From Alloalcanivorax xenomutans (GTDB taxonomy: Bacteria; Pseudomonadota; Gammaproteobacteria; Pseudomonadales; Alcanivoracaceae), in the NCBI RefSeq assembly GCF_900217905.1, contig NZ_OBMO01000003.1, positions 62,001 through 126,000 on the forward strand: a stretch of 64,000 bases of DNA. Reading direction: 5' to 3'. Position numbers and translations under genes: made by a program. The notes below the pieces were generated by a model, which saw only the letters and a list, made by a program, of their open reading frames with translations, was not told where the DNA came from and ran no database searches. Below, in pieces: positions 44,005 through 54,100 of this stretch (its first letter is position 1; every line of letters starts with the position of its first letter).

Positions 44005-44496
44005 ATGCAACATGCATTTTTAAACATCGATTCCATTAAAGGCGAATCCAATGATGATAAGCATCCAGGATGGATCGAGATTCAATCGTTTTCGCAGGAC
44101 ATCCTGCAACCGCGTGCTCCCACCGCGTCCAGCTCTGGTGGCCAAACCGCGGAGCGGGTGAGCTTCGGCCCGATCGAAGTGGTCAAATCCATCGACCTGT
44201 CCAGCACCGTGCTGTGCCAGGCTTGTGCCAACGGGACCACTTTTGCCAAGGCCGAGATCGATTTCATGCGTGCCGACAAGGACGGCAACGCCATCAACTA
44301 CTACAAGGTCGAGCTCAAGAATGTCCTTGTACACCGGGTGACCACCACCATCGGTGAAGATGGCTTGCCCCAGGAAGTGGTACTGCTCAGCTTTGCCGCC
44401 ATCCGCTGGACCTATAACCAGCAGAAACCGGAAGGCGGAATTGGTGGTAAGACCATGGGCCAGTGGAACCTCAACAAAAACGCTCCTCAATTCTGA
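44005..44496 (+). CDS. hcp: Hcp (TssD) tube protein
   Basis: 163 residues. It shows the Hcp1 family pattern: HAFLNIDSIKGESNDDKHPGWIEIQSFS, a phosphate-rich loop region, FGPIEVVKSIDLSS, VELKNVLVHRVTTTIGEDGLPQEVVLLSFAAIRWTY. Hcp hexamers stack into the inner tube and chaperone small effectors. No effector extension is attached. The ATG is preceded by GGAAGGAA. Hairpins flank the gene on both sides. Confidence 0.97.
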   Translation: MQHAFLNIDSIKGESNDDKHPGWIEIQSFSQDILQPRAPTASSSGGQTAERVSFGPIEVVKSIDLSSTVLCQACANGTTFAKAEIDFMRADKDGNAINYYKVELKNVLVHRVTTTIGEDGLPQEVVLLSFAAIRWTYNQQKPEGGIGGKTMGQWNLNKNAPQF

Positions 44497-44504
44497 TGGG
44501 CGGT

Positions 44505-44528
44505 GGTGGCGTCCGGCCGGGCGCCACC
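44505..44528 (+). terminator. Hairpin after hcp
   Basis: GGTGGCG (44505-44511) pairs with CGCCACC (44522-44528), starting 8 bases after the hcp stop. TTTT follows four bases beyond at 44533-44536. This resembles a weak intrinsic terminator that would reduce transcription into tssE. Confidence 0.45.
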
Positions 44529-44613
44529 GCACTTTTGGCCGCACCGAACCAGGGAGTGGGCGGTGAGACTGGCGCAATCCCGATAATGTCATGCAGTCAG
44601 GGCGAATAAGGGG

Positions 44614-45123
44614 ATGAGCGTGAAACGATGGGATAAGGGACTGGAACCCAGCCTGCTCGACAAATTGTTTGATGACGCGCCGAAACAGCCGGGCGACCAG
44701 AATATCTTCAAAGCGTCTTCGTTGGGACAGTACAAGGAAACCGTGGCGAGAGACCTGGAAGGTCTGCTCAATAGCCGCATGGCGTTATCGGAAACCCTGT
44801 TCGATGCCTTTCCGCAATGCCGGAAATCCCTGATGGTTTATGGGTTGCGAGACTTTTCCGCCATGAGTTTGGTCAACGCCTATGACCGCGCGCTGATCTG
44901 CCGCTCTCTGGAGGACGCGATTTCCCGTCACGAGCCCCGGTTGCACGATGTCACCGTTACCCTGGATGAAGGCAATGCACCTGGTGGCGGACTCCACTTT
45001 ACCATTCACGCCTTGCTGGATATCCGTCCCGCGCGGGAGCCTGTCAGCTTCGATGCGATGTTGCAGCCCTCGACGCTGCAGTACTCGGTGAGCGGATTCC
45101 GTCGTAACGCCAGAGTGTCCTGA
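44614..45123 (+). CDS. tssE: TssE baseplate protein (gp25-like)
   Basis: 169 residues: LEPSLLDKLFDDAPKQ near the start, RDLEGLLNSRMALS in the middle and gp25-type VNAYDRALICRSLEDAISRHEPRL. TssE is part of the baseplate wedge with TssF and TssG. The ATG lies directly after AAGGGG; an in-frame GTG two codons later is better spaced. tssF begins 2 bases after the stop. Confidence 0.94.
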   Translation: MSVKRWDKGLEPSLLDKLFDDAPKQPGDQNIFKASSLGQYKETVARDLEGLLNSRMALSETLFDAFPQCRKSLMVYGLRDFSAMSLVNAYDRALICRSLEDAISRHEPRLHDVTVTLDEGNAPGGGLHFTIHALLDIRPAREPVSFDAMLQPSTLQYSVSGFRRNARVS

Positions 45124-45125
45124 AC

Positions 45126-46961
45126 ATGCGTGATCTGCTTCCTTATTACGAACGGGAACTCGGCTTTCTACGCCGGTATGGCAAGGAGTTCGCCGAGCGT
45201 TATCCCAAGATTGCCAGCCGTCTGCTGCTGTCGGCGGACGTCAGTGAAGACCCCCATGTGGAACGGCTGATCGAGTCGTTCGCATTATTGAGCGCGCGTA
45301 TTTCAAAAAAGCTGGATGACGACTTCCCGGAATTCACCGATGCGCTGCTTGAAGTTCTGTATCCTCATTACCTGCGTCCATTCCCATCGTGCTCGATTGC
45401 CCGGTTTGATGTGGGGAATGCTCTGTCGACACTCAGCGAGCCACTACGCATTCCGCGCGGCACGGCGTTGCGTTCGCGGCCGGTACGAGGGGTAAATTGC
45501 CGCTTTCGCACCGCTTATGATGTCACGCTGGTGCCGATTGTTCTCACCGAGGCCACCTACCGCCCGGTAATGCGGGCCCCCATGGCGATGGGTGGCGTTG
45601 GCGCGGGGCAGGGGCAACTTTCTCTACGATTCGAGCTGGCCTCCACGCAATTGTCGTTCGCCACTCTTGGCGTTGATACCCTGAGACTGTTCACCGACGG
45701 CGAGCCTTCCTTCTGTGCCGCCCTTCGCGACGCGCTTGCCTATGGCATAGGCGCCACTTACGTGGAAGCGGATGACAGCGGGCGGTGGCTCGCGGTGGAT
45801 CAGACACCGATACGGCAGGTTGGATTCGACGACGAGGAATCATTGATTGATTATCCGAGCCGCTCCCACCCGGCGTATCGTCTGCTGACTGAACTGTTTG
45901 CCTTTCCGGAAAAATTCGGTTTCTTCGACCTTGATATAAAAACATTGTCGTCCACGGCATCCGGTAGCTTCACCGTCCATTTCGCGTTGAATGCGCCACA
46001 CACCGACGGTGAGCAGCAGCAGTTACTTGAAGGCCTCGGCAAGGACAATGTGCTTTTGGGATGTTCACCGGTGGTGAATCTGTTCCGGCAACGGGGTGAG
46101 CCGATCCACGTGCATGAACGCCAGGCCAGCTATCCGGTGGTGGCCGACGCCCGTAATGCCTTTGCTCACGAGATTTACTCCATCGACACGGTAAAGCGGG
46201 TGCGGCAGACGCCGTTGGGCGAGGATATCCAGACATTCCGCCCGTTCTATTCCCTGCATCATGGCGAGGATGCCGGTGGTGAGGGGCTTTACTGGACCGC
46301 CAGACGGGATGAGGAACTGGCCGAGCAGAGTCCCGGCTACGAAACCGAAATCACCTTCGTCGATCTGCGTTTCAACCCGACCGTGCCCAAGACGGATGTG
46401 GTGGGGCTGGACCTGACCTGCACCAACCGGGATCTGCCCAGCCACCTGGCCTACGGCGTCAGCGGTGGTGATCTGACCATGGAAACCGACACTTCGGTGA
46501 AAAGCATCACCATGTTGCGCAAGCCCTCGCGCCCGCGCCGTTTCATCGGCGGCAGAAACGCGCATTGGCGGTTGATCTCCCATTTATCCCTCAATCATCT
46601 TTCGATCGCTGGCAGCGGCCTGCCAGCGTTGAAAGAGATGCTGTCACTTTACGATCTGTCCTCGGCGGCGGTGGCTCGGCGCCAGATTGAAGGGTTGGTC
46701 GAAGTGCAGCACCGCCCGGTTACCAGCTGGTTACCGGGCCGGCCTTTCGCGGCGGTGGCAAGAGGCGTGGAAATCAATCTCACCATCGACGAGAGCAGTT
46801 TCGTCGGCACCGGGCTGTCGGCTTTCGTGGCTGCCCTGGACCGTTTCTTTGGTCTTTATGTCCATGCCAACAGCTTCACCCAGTTGAATATCCTTTCCCG
46901 CCAAAGCAATGAGGTACTGATTCAATGCCCTCCCCGAAGCGGCGAATCGACGCTGGTATAG
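45126..46961 (+). CDS. tssF: TssF baseplate protein
   Basis: 611 residues. It opens MRDLLPYYERELGFLRRYGKEFAERYPKIASRLLL, the family hallmark, followed by DPHVERLIESFALLSARISKKLDDDFPEFTDALLEVLYPHYLRP. Wedge component of the T6SS baseplate with TssG. It overlaps tssG by 37 bases, indicating coupled translation of the two partners. Confidence 0.96.
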   Translation: MRDLLPYYERELGFLRRYGKEFAERYPKIASRLLLSADVSEDPHVERLIESFALLSARISKKLDDDFPEFTDALLEVLYPHYLRPFPSCSIARFDVGNALSTLSEPLRIPRGTALRSRPVRGVNCRFRTAYDVTLVPIVLTEATYRPVMRAPMAMGGVGAGQGQLSLRFELASTQLSFATLGVDTLRLFTDGEPSFCAALRDALAYGIGATYVEADDSGRWLAVDQTPIRQVGFDDEESLIDYPSRSHPAYRLLTELFAFPEKFGFFDLDIKTLSSTASGSFTVHFALNAPHTDGEQQQLLEGLGKDNVLLGCSPVVNLFRQRGEPIHVHERQASYPVVADARNAFAHEIYSIDTVKRVRQTPLGEDIQTFRPFYSLHHGEDAGGEGLYWTARRDEELAEQSPGYETEITFVDLRFNPTVPKTDVVGLDLTCTNRDLPSHLAYGVSGGDLTMETDTSVKSITMLRKPSRPRRFIGGRNAHWRLISHLSLNHLSIAGSGLPALKEMLSLYDLSSAAVARRQIEGLVEVQHRPVTSWLPGRPFAAVARGVEINLTIDESSFVGTGLSAFVAALDRFFGLYVHANSFTQLNILSRQSNEVLIQCPPRSGESTLV

Positions 46962-48019
46962 CCCAGCAGTTGCTCAGTGAGCCTCACCGTTTTGGTTTTT
47001 TCCAGTCGGTGCGGATCATCGAGCAGCTGTTCAAGCGCCAAACGCGCAGTGCCGATGACGACGCGGTGGCCCGGCATATGCGCTTTGGCAGCAGCCTGTC
47101 TCTGGGCTTTCCGGCCAGTGAACTGGAGAAGCTGGAGGCCTGGTCGGAGGAGGGGGAGCGACTGGATCGGCCCGGGGCGGTGGATTACACCCTGACCATG
47201 GAAAAACTGGGCAAAGTCCAGATGACGCCAAGTTTCATGGGCCTGCTTGGCGTCAAGGGCGCCTTGCCCTGGCATTATGGTGAATGGCTGCATGAGCGGG
47301 AGATCTTTCAGCGAGACCGGGCCGCCCGCGCCTTTCTTGATATTTTTACCAACCGGGCGGTGGCGCTGCATTACGGGGCCTGGAAGAAGTACCGGCTGGC
47401 GATTCAGTATGAGCTGGATCAGCGAGAGCGCTTCTTGCCATTACTATTGTCGCTGGCCGGTGTGGGCGTACCCGGGCTGCGAGACCGGTTGAATGAGGCT
47501 CCGGGCGCGATTCCGGATCAGGCGGTGGCCTTCCATGCCGCCACGGTGGGGCAACGGCCGGTGGCAGCGGTGCAGATGCAGCGTTTGCTGACCGATTACT
47601 TCCAGGTGCCGGTCAAAGTAGAGCAGTTCGTCGGCGCCTGGTATGAGATTCCCGAGCAACAGCGTACCTGTCTGGGCGCAAGTAACGCCCGGCTGGGTGT
47701 CAGCGCCGTGGCCGGCGAGCGGGTCTGGCAACGGGATCTCAGGATGCGTTTGGTGGTAGGGCCGCTGGAGAAGGGAAGCTTTGATGCTTTCCTGCCCGGA
47801 GGCGAAGCCGCCCAGGCCTTGGAAAAATGGTTGACCATGCTGACCGGTGCCAGCCTCGAGTATGAAGTTCGCCTGGTGCTTAAAGCGGAAGAAATTAACG
47901 GATGCCTGCTGGGGGATCCGGAGCGGGGCGGGCGTCTTGGCTGGGACGGGTTCCTGTCCACACGCCAGGATGCCGGCATCCGCACGGATACGACTTACGG
48001 TATCCATACACTTCAATAA
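46925..48019 (+). CDS. tssG: TssG baseplate protein
   Basis: 364 residues. QLLSEPHRFGFFQSVRIIEQLF, FPASELEKLEAW and TPSFMGLLGVKGALPWHYGEWLHERE are TssG landmarks. It forms a 2:1 complex with TssF. The ATG inside tssF has GAGG about 9 bases upstream. The 39-base gap to clpV contains a 12-codon open frame ending at the clpV start region, possibly only a coupling leader. Confidence 0.95.
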   Translation: MPSPKRRIDAGIAQQLLSEPHRFGFFQSVRIIEQLFKRQTRSADDDAVARHMRFGSSLSLGFPASELEKLEAWSEEGERLDRPGAVDYTLTMEKLGKVQMTPSFMGLLGVKGALPWHYGEWLHEREIFQRDRAARAFLDIFTNRAVALHYGAWKKYRLAIQYELDQRERFLPLLLSLAGVGVPGLRDRLNEAPGAIPDQAVAFHAATVGQRPVAAVQMQRLLTDYFQVPVKVEQFVGAWYEIPEQQRTCLGASNARLGVSAVAGERVWQRDLRMRLVVGPLEKGSFDAFLPGGEAAQALEKWLTMLTGASLEYEVRLVLKAEEINGCLLGDPERGGRLGWDGFLSTRQDAGIRTDTTYGIHTLQ

Positions 48020-48058
48020 AGGACGCAACGATGACCGGCAAGGAGCGTAAGCCGCGCC

Positions 48059-50761
48059 ATGAGCATTAACCTGAAAACACTGATCAGCAAACTCAACGAC
48101 CGCTGCCGGCAGGCGGCGGAGAGAGCCGCCAGCCTGTGCATGGCCGCAGGGCACTATGAAGTCGACCTGGAACACCTGTTCGTGGCGTTGCTGGAGCAGC
48201 CTCGGAGCGATCTGGTTCTGGTGGCACGCCGTAGCGGCATAGCGCCGGATGCACTGGAACGAGACCTTCGCGTTGAAATGGAAAGACTGAAAACCGGTAA
48301 TCAGCGCACCCCGGTGTTCTCTCCGCATCTGCCGACACTGTTCGAACATGCCTGGCTGCTGGCCTCGCTGGATTCCGGCACCACCCGTATCCGCAGCGGG
48401 CATCTATTGCTGGCGTTGTTGACGGAACCGGATCTGTCCCGCCTGGCGCAGCGCAGCTCCGCGTTATTTACCCGATTTGATCTGGAGCAGCTGAAGCACG
48501 ACTTCGACAAAATGACGGAAGGGTCGGAGGAAGGGCATCGTGATGCACCTCTGACGGAATACGCGCCCAGTGAGGAAGGAGAGGACAAAGCGCTTGGCAA
48601 GACGCCGGCTCTGGATCAGTTCACCCAGAATCTCACCGACCGGGCTCGGGAAGGCGCTATTGATCCGGTTATCGGCCGTGATGGTGAGATCCGCCAGTTG
48701 GTGGACATTCTAATGCGCCGGCGTCAGAACAACCCGATCCTCACCGGTGAGGCCGGGGTGGGTAAGACGGCGGTGGTGGAAGGGCTGGCACTGCGCATCG
48801 CCGCCGACGATGTGCCGGAACCCTTGAAAGGCGTGGCGCTGCATGTGCTTGATATGGGCTTGTTGCAAGCCGGCGCCAGCGTCAAAGGCGAGTTCGAGAA
48901 CCGGCTCAAGACGGTGATTGACGAGGTCAAGAAAAGCGCCCACCCGATCATCCTGTTCATCGATGAAGCCCATACCCTGATCGGTGCCGGCGGTCAGGCT
49001 GGCCAGAACGACGCCGCCAATCTGCTGAAGCCGGCACTGGCCCGCGGCGAGCTGCGTACCATCGCCGCCACCACCTGGAGCGAGTACAAGCGTTACTTCG
49101 AAAAAGACGCGGCGCTGGCCCGGCGCTTCCAGGTCGTGAAGGTAGACGAGCCCAGCGAGGCTCTGGCCGCGGCCATGCTGCGTGCCATGGTGCCGCTGAT
49201 GGAGCAGCATTTTGGCGTGCGCATCCTCGACGAAGCCGTTACCGAGGCGGTGAGATTGTCGCACCGCTACATCAGCGGGCGGCAACTGCCGGACAAGGCG
49301 GTATCGGTGTTGGATACCGCCTGCGCCAAGGTGGCGCTGGGGCAGGGCGCCACCCCCGCCGCTATCGAGGACGCCGACAAGCATTTACAGCGCCTGGAGC
49401 AGGAAATCGCGGCTCTGTCCCGGGACGAACAGGCCGGGGCCTCCCATGGAGACCGCCTGGCGGATCTGCAAAGCGAGCGGGCGGAGACGCAGGACCGTAT
49501 CGCTACCCTGAGGGAGCGCCTCGACCAGGAAGTGGCATTGGTACAGAGCATCCAGCGGCTACGGGACGGCCGGGAAGAAACGGCGGTCCCCGGCCAGGCC
49601 GATTCTGGCCACAGCATCCCGGAGCTGTTGTCCCGGCTGCGGGAAGTACAAGGTGACGCGCCCATGGTACCTCTGCAAGCCGACGGCTCGGTGGTGGCGG
49701 AGATCGTTTCCAACTGGACGGGTATCCCGCTGGGCCGCATGGTCAAGGATGAGATTGCGACGATTTCCAATCTGTCCGCCCTGTTGGCGGAGCGCGTTAC
49801 CGGGCAACAACATGCGCTGGACGCCATCGCACAGCGAGTGCGTACCGCCACCGCCCGTTTGGAGGATCCGAACAAGCCCAGAGGTGTGTTTCTGTTCGTG
49901 GGCCCCTCCGGCGTGGGTAAAACCGAAACCGCGCTGGCATTGGCCGACATCCTCTACGGCGGCGAGCGCAAGCTGATCACCATCAATATGAGCGAGTACC
50001 AGGAAGCGCATACGGTTTCCGGCCTGAAAGGCTCGCCGCCCGGGTATGTAGGGTATGGCGAAGGCGGGGTGCTCACAGAAGCAGTGCGCCGCAATCCCTA
50101 TAGTGTGGTGTTGCTGGACGAAGTGGAAAAAGCGCATCCGGATGTGCTGGAAATGTTCTTCCAGGTTTTCGACAAAGGGGTGATGGATGATGCCGAAGGG
50201 CGCGAAATCGATTTTCGCAACACCCTGATCATCCTCACTTCCAACGTGGGCTCGTCGCAAATCATGCAATCCTGTCTGAACCAGGAAGCTGACTCACTAC
50301 CGGACCCGGACGCGCTCCATGATTTTCTGCGTCCAGCGCTCTACAAGGCTTTTAAACCCGCCTTTCTGGGGCGGCTCAAAGTAGTGCCGTACTATCCGAT
50401 CAGCGATGACGTTCTGGCGCGTATCATCAAGATGAAACTGAACCGCATCGCACGGCGGGTAGCGGAGAACCATGGCGCCTTGTTCGAATGGGACGACGCC
50501 TTGGTTGAATCGGTGCTGGCCCGGTGCACCGAGGTGGACAGCGGTGCCCGCAATGTGGATCACATTCTCAACGGCACGCTTTTGCCGGAAATTGCCGAGT
50601 CCGTCCTCGCCGCCATGGCCGAGGGCGCTAAAATAGCCGGTATCCGGGTGACCGCGGATGATAACGGTGATTTTCAATACACGGTAACGCCGGAAGGGGT
50701 GCCGTCAACCGGAGCCGAGTCTCCACAAATCTTGTCCTTTCATCACAGGAGTGAATCATGA
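48059..50761 (+). CDS. clpV: ClpV (TssH) sheath-disassembling AAA+ ATPase
   Basis: 900 residues: Clp_N double repeat, then two AAA+ modules. The first Walker A is GEAGVGKT at about 230-237 with IILFIDEAH as Walker B. The second is GPSGVGKT at 615-622, with the sensor and D2-small domain behind. A coiled middle region (ALSRDEQAGASHGDRLADLQSERAETQDRI) separates them. ClpV extracts contracted TssC to recycle the sheath. Its ATG overlaps the end of a 12-codon frame, with AGGAG about 13 bases upstream. Its stop overlaps the next gene (ATGA). Confidence 0.96.
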   Translation: MSINLKTLISKLNDRCRQAAERAASLCMAAGHYEVDLEHLFVALLEQPRSDLVLVARRSGIAPDALERDLRVEMERLKTGNQRTPVFSPHLPTLFEHAWLLASLDSGTTRIRSGHLLLALLTEPDLSRLAQRSSALFTRFDLEQLKHDFDKMTEGSEEGHRDAPLTEYAPSEEGEDKALGKTPALDQFTQNLTDRAREGAIDPVIGRDGEIRQLVDILMRRRQNNPILTGEAGVGKTAVVEGLALRIAADDVPEPLKGVALHVLDMGLLQAGASVKGEFENRLKTVIDEVKKSAHPIILFIDEAHTLIGAGGQAGQNDAANLLKPALARGELRTIAATTWSEYKRYFEKDAALARRFQVVKVDEPSEALAAAMLRAMVPLMEQHFGVRILDEAVTEAVRLSHRYISGRQLPDKAVSVLDTACAKVALGQGATPAAIEDADKHLQRLEQEIAALSRDEQAGASHGDRLADLQSERAETQDRIATLRERLDQEVALVQSIQRLRDGREETAVPGQADSGHSIPELLSRLREVQGDAPMVPLQADGSVVAEIVSNWTGIPLGRMVKDEIATISNLSALLAERVTGQQHALDAIAQRVRTATARLEDPNKPRGVFLFVGPSGVGKTETALALADILYGGERKLITINMSEYQEAHTVSGLKGSPPGYVGYGEGGVLTEAVRRNPYSVVLLDEVEKAHPDVLEMFFQVFDKGVMDDAEGREIDFRNTLIILTSNVGSSQIMQSCLNQEADSLPDPDALHDFLRPALYKAFKPAFLGRLKVVPYYPISDDVLARIIKMKLNRIARRVAENHGALFEWDDALVESVLARCTEVDSGARNVDHILNGTLLPEIAESVLAAMAEGAKIAGIRVTADDNGDFQYTVTPEGVPSTGAESPQILSFHHRSES

Positions 50762-51108
50762 GCGTCTACGGAGTGGATCAGGAAAAAGCCATCACCAACT
50801 GCGACGCGGGCCCGAGCATCGGCCGGAAGAGACCGTTGGATGAGGTGCGCCGCTGGCATCGCGTGGCCCCGGGGCATGTGGTCGAGTTACTGGTGGAATC
50901 CCCCATCGAACAGCGCCATCAGGCGCGTCAGCTGCTCGGCATGATGGAGCATATGCCGTGGCGGATTCAGGCGCCGGCACAGGCTCAGGATCGGGCCGGG
51001 CGTCTGGTCAGCAACGTAAGACTGATCGTGTTGACGATCGCCGGCCGCAATCACCAGCTCCATTGTTCCGAGTCGCCTTCGCTTCAGTTGGAGCGGATCT
51101 CCGCGTAG
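50758..51108 (+). CDS. Small unknown protein between clpV and vgrG
   Basis: 116 residues, no family recognised. Basic and amphipathic, without signal or membrane segment, so presumably cytoplasmic. It starts in a 4-base overlap with the clpV stop, with AGGAG upstream, and is followed 66 bases later by vgrG, so it is co-expressed with the machine. Segments such as RRWHRVAPGHVVELLVESPIEQR and LVSNVRLIVLTIAG suggest a small alpha/beta fold. A VgrG-loading or ClpV-related accessory is possible; no function is assigned. Confidence 0.75.
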   Translation: MSVYGVDQEKAITNCDAGPSIGRKRPLDEVRRWHRVAPGHVVELLVESPIEQRHQARQLLGMMEHMPWRIQAPAQAQDRAGRLVSNVRLIVLTIAGRNHQLHCSESPSLQLERISA

Positions 51109-51174
51109 CCGGGCGCTGATTGCGCTGCCTTACGCGGAGTGAAGCAACGGGAAAATCGATCAGGGACCGCTGAC

Positions 51175-54100
51175 ATGGATGTGATTGCCAGTCTGATGAG
51201 TGCGTTGTCCGCGCCGGGGCAGGGAGCCCGTTTATTGCAGCTCCACACTCCGCTGGGGCCGGACGTTCTGGTACCGGAGAATTGCCACGGCATCGAGGCG
51301 GTTTCCGGCGCCGGTGTCGACGCCGGCGCCGGCTTTCGTTTTGATATTACGGCACTGTCGGTGGATGCCCGCCTGCAAGCGGACGACTTGCTCGGGCAGC
51401 CGGTTCTGCTCACCTTGCTTACCGCGGACTCACGGACGGATCGCCGCCCTTTCCATGGCCATGTCACCCATTTCGAGTATCTGGAGAGCAACGGCGGACT
51501 GGCCCGATATGCGTTGGTGATCGAGCCGTGGACAGTGTTCCTGCAACAGTGGGTGGACAGTCATGTCTATCAGGACATGACTGTCATGGAAGCCCTCGAC
51601 ACCTTGTTCGGGCGACTGGCGGCCCGTGGCGGCGTGGTCGCGCCTCGCTGGCGATGGGACTTGGCGGACAACGCGCTTTACCTCCGGCACAGCCTCGCCG
51701 CGCAACTGGAGGAAGATGGTCTGGCGTTCATGACCCGGATCCTGTCGGAGCAGGGGCTGTTTTTCTGGTTCGAGCATCAGGGGAATATGCAGGGTGAGGA
51801 AGAAGGTCAGAGCACGCCCAAGGAGGCCGGCGAATTCCAGGTGCCGGGCAGCCATACACTGGTGATCGCCGATTATAACAGCGCTTTCTCGGATCTAGGC
51901 GGGATCCGTTATCACCGCAGTGATGTCACCGAGCAGGAAGACGCCATCCAGCAATGGCGGCCGGGACGCCGCGCCCATGCCGCTGGCGTCCGCAGGGCCA
52001 CCTGGGATTACCGATCGCTGAAAACCCTATCCTCGCAACAAAGCAGCGCGGATATGGCCTGGTCACGGGCGGAGGATGACGACAGCCCCACGGCCTATGC
52101 CTGGCACAATCAGGCGGAAACTGAATGGCGCGGCCGTCGGCACATTGAAGTTCTGGAAGCGGCTGGGAAACGGGTGGAAGGAAATGGAACCTGGCGGCGG
52201 TTGCGTCCCGGCGGGCAATTCCAGCTTCACCTGCACCCCGGATACGCAGAGGATGCCACCTTTCTCTGCCTGGCGGCGACACACCATGCCCGCAACAATT
52301 TAAGCTCGGATCTGATGGCGCAAGCCGATCAGCGGTTCGAGATGCCACGGCCTGGCTTTCCTGATGTGCCAGAGCCTCTCGGCGACGGCGCCTTACCGTC
52401 TCTGGATAGCGCTCCAGAGTCTGATTTTTATCGCAACGGTTTCGTTGCTCTACAAGTGGATACGCCGTTTCGTCCCATGGATACCACGTCACGCCATGGG
52501 CAGTCCCGGATCCGTGGCCGGGGCCTGCACAGTGCGGTGGTAACCGCGGACAATACACCGGTGCACACCGACCGTGATCATCGCATCAAGATGCAATACC
52601 CCTGGCAACGGGGCGAAGGCGCCAGTAGTGGGGAATCCCATCCTGAAAGCGGCATCGACAACGCTCCGGCCAGCGCGGGCGCCTGGACCTGGGTGCGCAC
52701 GCTGACGCCATGGGCTGGCGAGGATTGGGGCGGTGTCGCCGTGCCCCGAACCGGGCAGGAAAGTCTCACCCTGTTTTTGGAAGGCCAGCCGGAAAGGCCC
52801 GTTGCCATCGGTACCGTTTTCAACGGTCAGGGCAACGACGAAGCCCAGCATAATCAGGTGGGTGGCGGTCACGCCCGGGCCACCGGTAATGCCGCCCCCT
52901 GGTTCAATGGCAACGATCATAAAGCGGTCTACACCGGTCTGAAGAGCCAGGCACTCTCCGCCAGCCAGCAAGGTAACAGCGGCCACCAATGGATACTGAT
53001 GGACAGTAGCGAGGGGCAGTCCCGTGCCGAAGCCGGCAGCACCCAACATCAGAGCCGTTTGAGCCTGGGCCACCTGAAAGGCGGGAAAGACAACCTGCGG
53101 CAAGGAGAAAGAGGTTTTGGCGCCGACTTGAGCACCGTATCCAGCGGCGCCCTTCGGGCTGGACAAGGTGTCCTGCTCAGCACGGAGGCGGGGCAATGGC
53201 AAATGAGCACCGATGGCGCCCAGGCGCGGCTGCAGGGTAATGCGGACCTGCTGAAAACCCTCAATGACGCCGCACGCAACCAGAACGCCGGGCAGACAGG
53301 CGAAGCCGACGAATTGCCTTCCCAGCAATCATTGAGCCACGTATTAACCACGCTGAAAGACACCCGTTCCGGCTCCGGAGGGGAGCAGGGCGGTGCCGGC
53401 TCACCGCCCGGCTGGTCCCGCCCGCTGATCGTCGCCACCAGCCCGGATGGGCTGGCCAGCATTACCCAGCAGGCACAGACCTGGGTAGCGGGTACCACCA
53501 CCACGCTGGTCAGCGGCGCGGACATCAACTGGATGAGCAAGAGCCGCACGGTAATGACCGTGAGCGGCGGGCTGAGCCTCTACAACAACGGCGCCGCGCC
53601 GGCCAGCGGCAAACCCAACCAGGAAAGCGGAATTCAACTGCACGCCGCCCAAGGCAAAGTCAGCGCCCGGGCCCCGAAACAGCCCTTGACCCTCGCCGCC
53701 GCCCAGGACGTCGCCCTGGCCAGCACCAACAGCCAGGCCATCCTGGCCGCCCCCAACCAACCCCTCCTGCTCGCCTCCGGCGGCGCCTACCTCAAACTCG
53801 ATGGCGGCAACATCGAGCTGGGGGCGCCTGGCGGCGTGCATCTGCAGGCGGCGATGAAACAGTTTGTCGGGCCGGCGAGCGCGTCGGCGCAGGCGCAGAC
53901 GTCGAGTGGCGGTGATCTTGACATCTGTGATGTCAACCTGGAAGACGCGGACAGGAGTGGAAGCTGGACTGTCGCACTTGGTGCAATGGGCGCCGGAGCA
54001 GAACAGAAGGTGGGAGCCTACGACGAGGCGTTTCAGTTAACTGACCAGCAAACAGGCGAACCTCTGGTGAAGGTGCATTACCGTATCGTCAGGGCAGATG

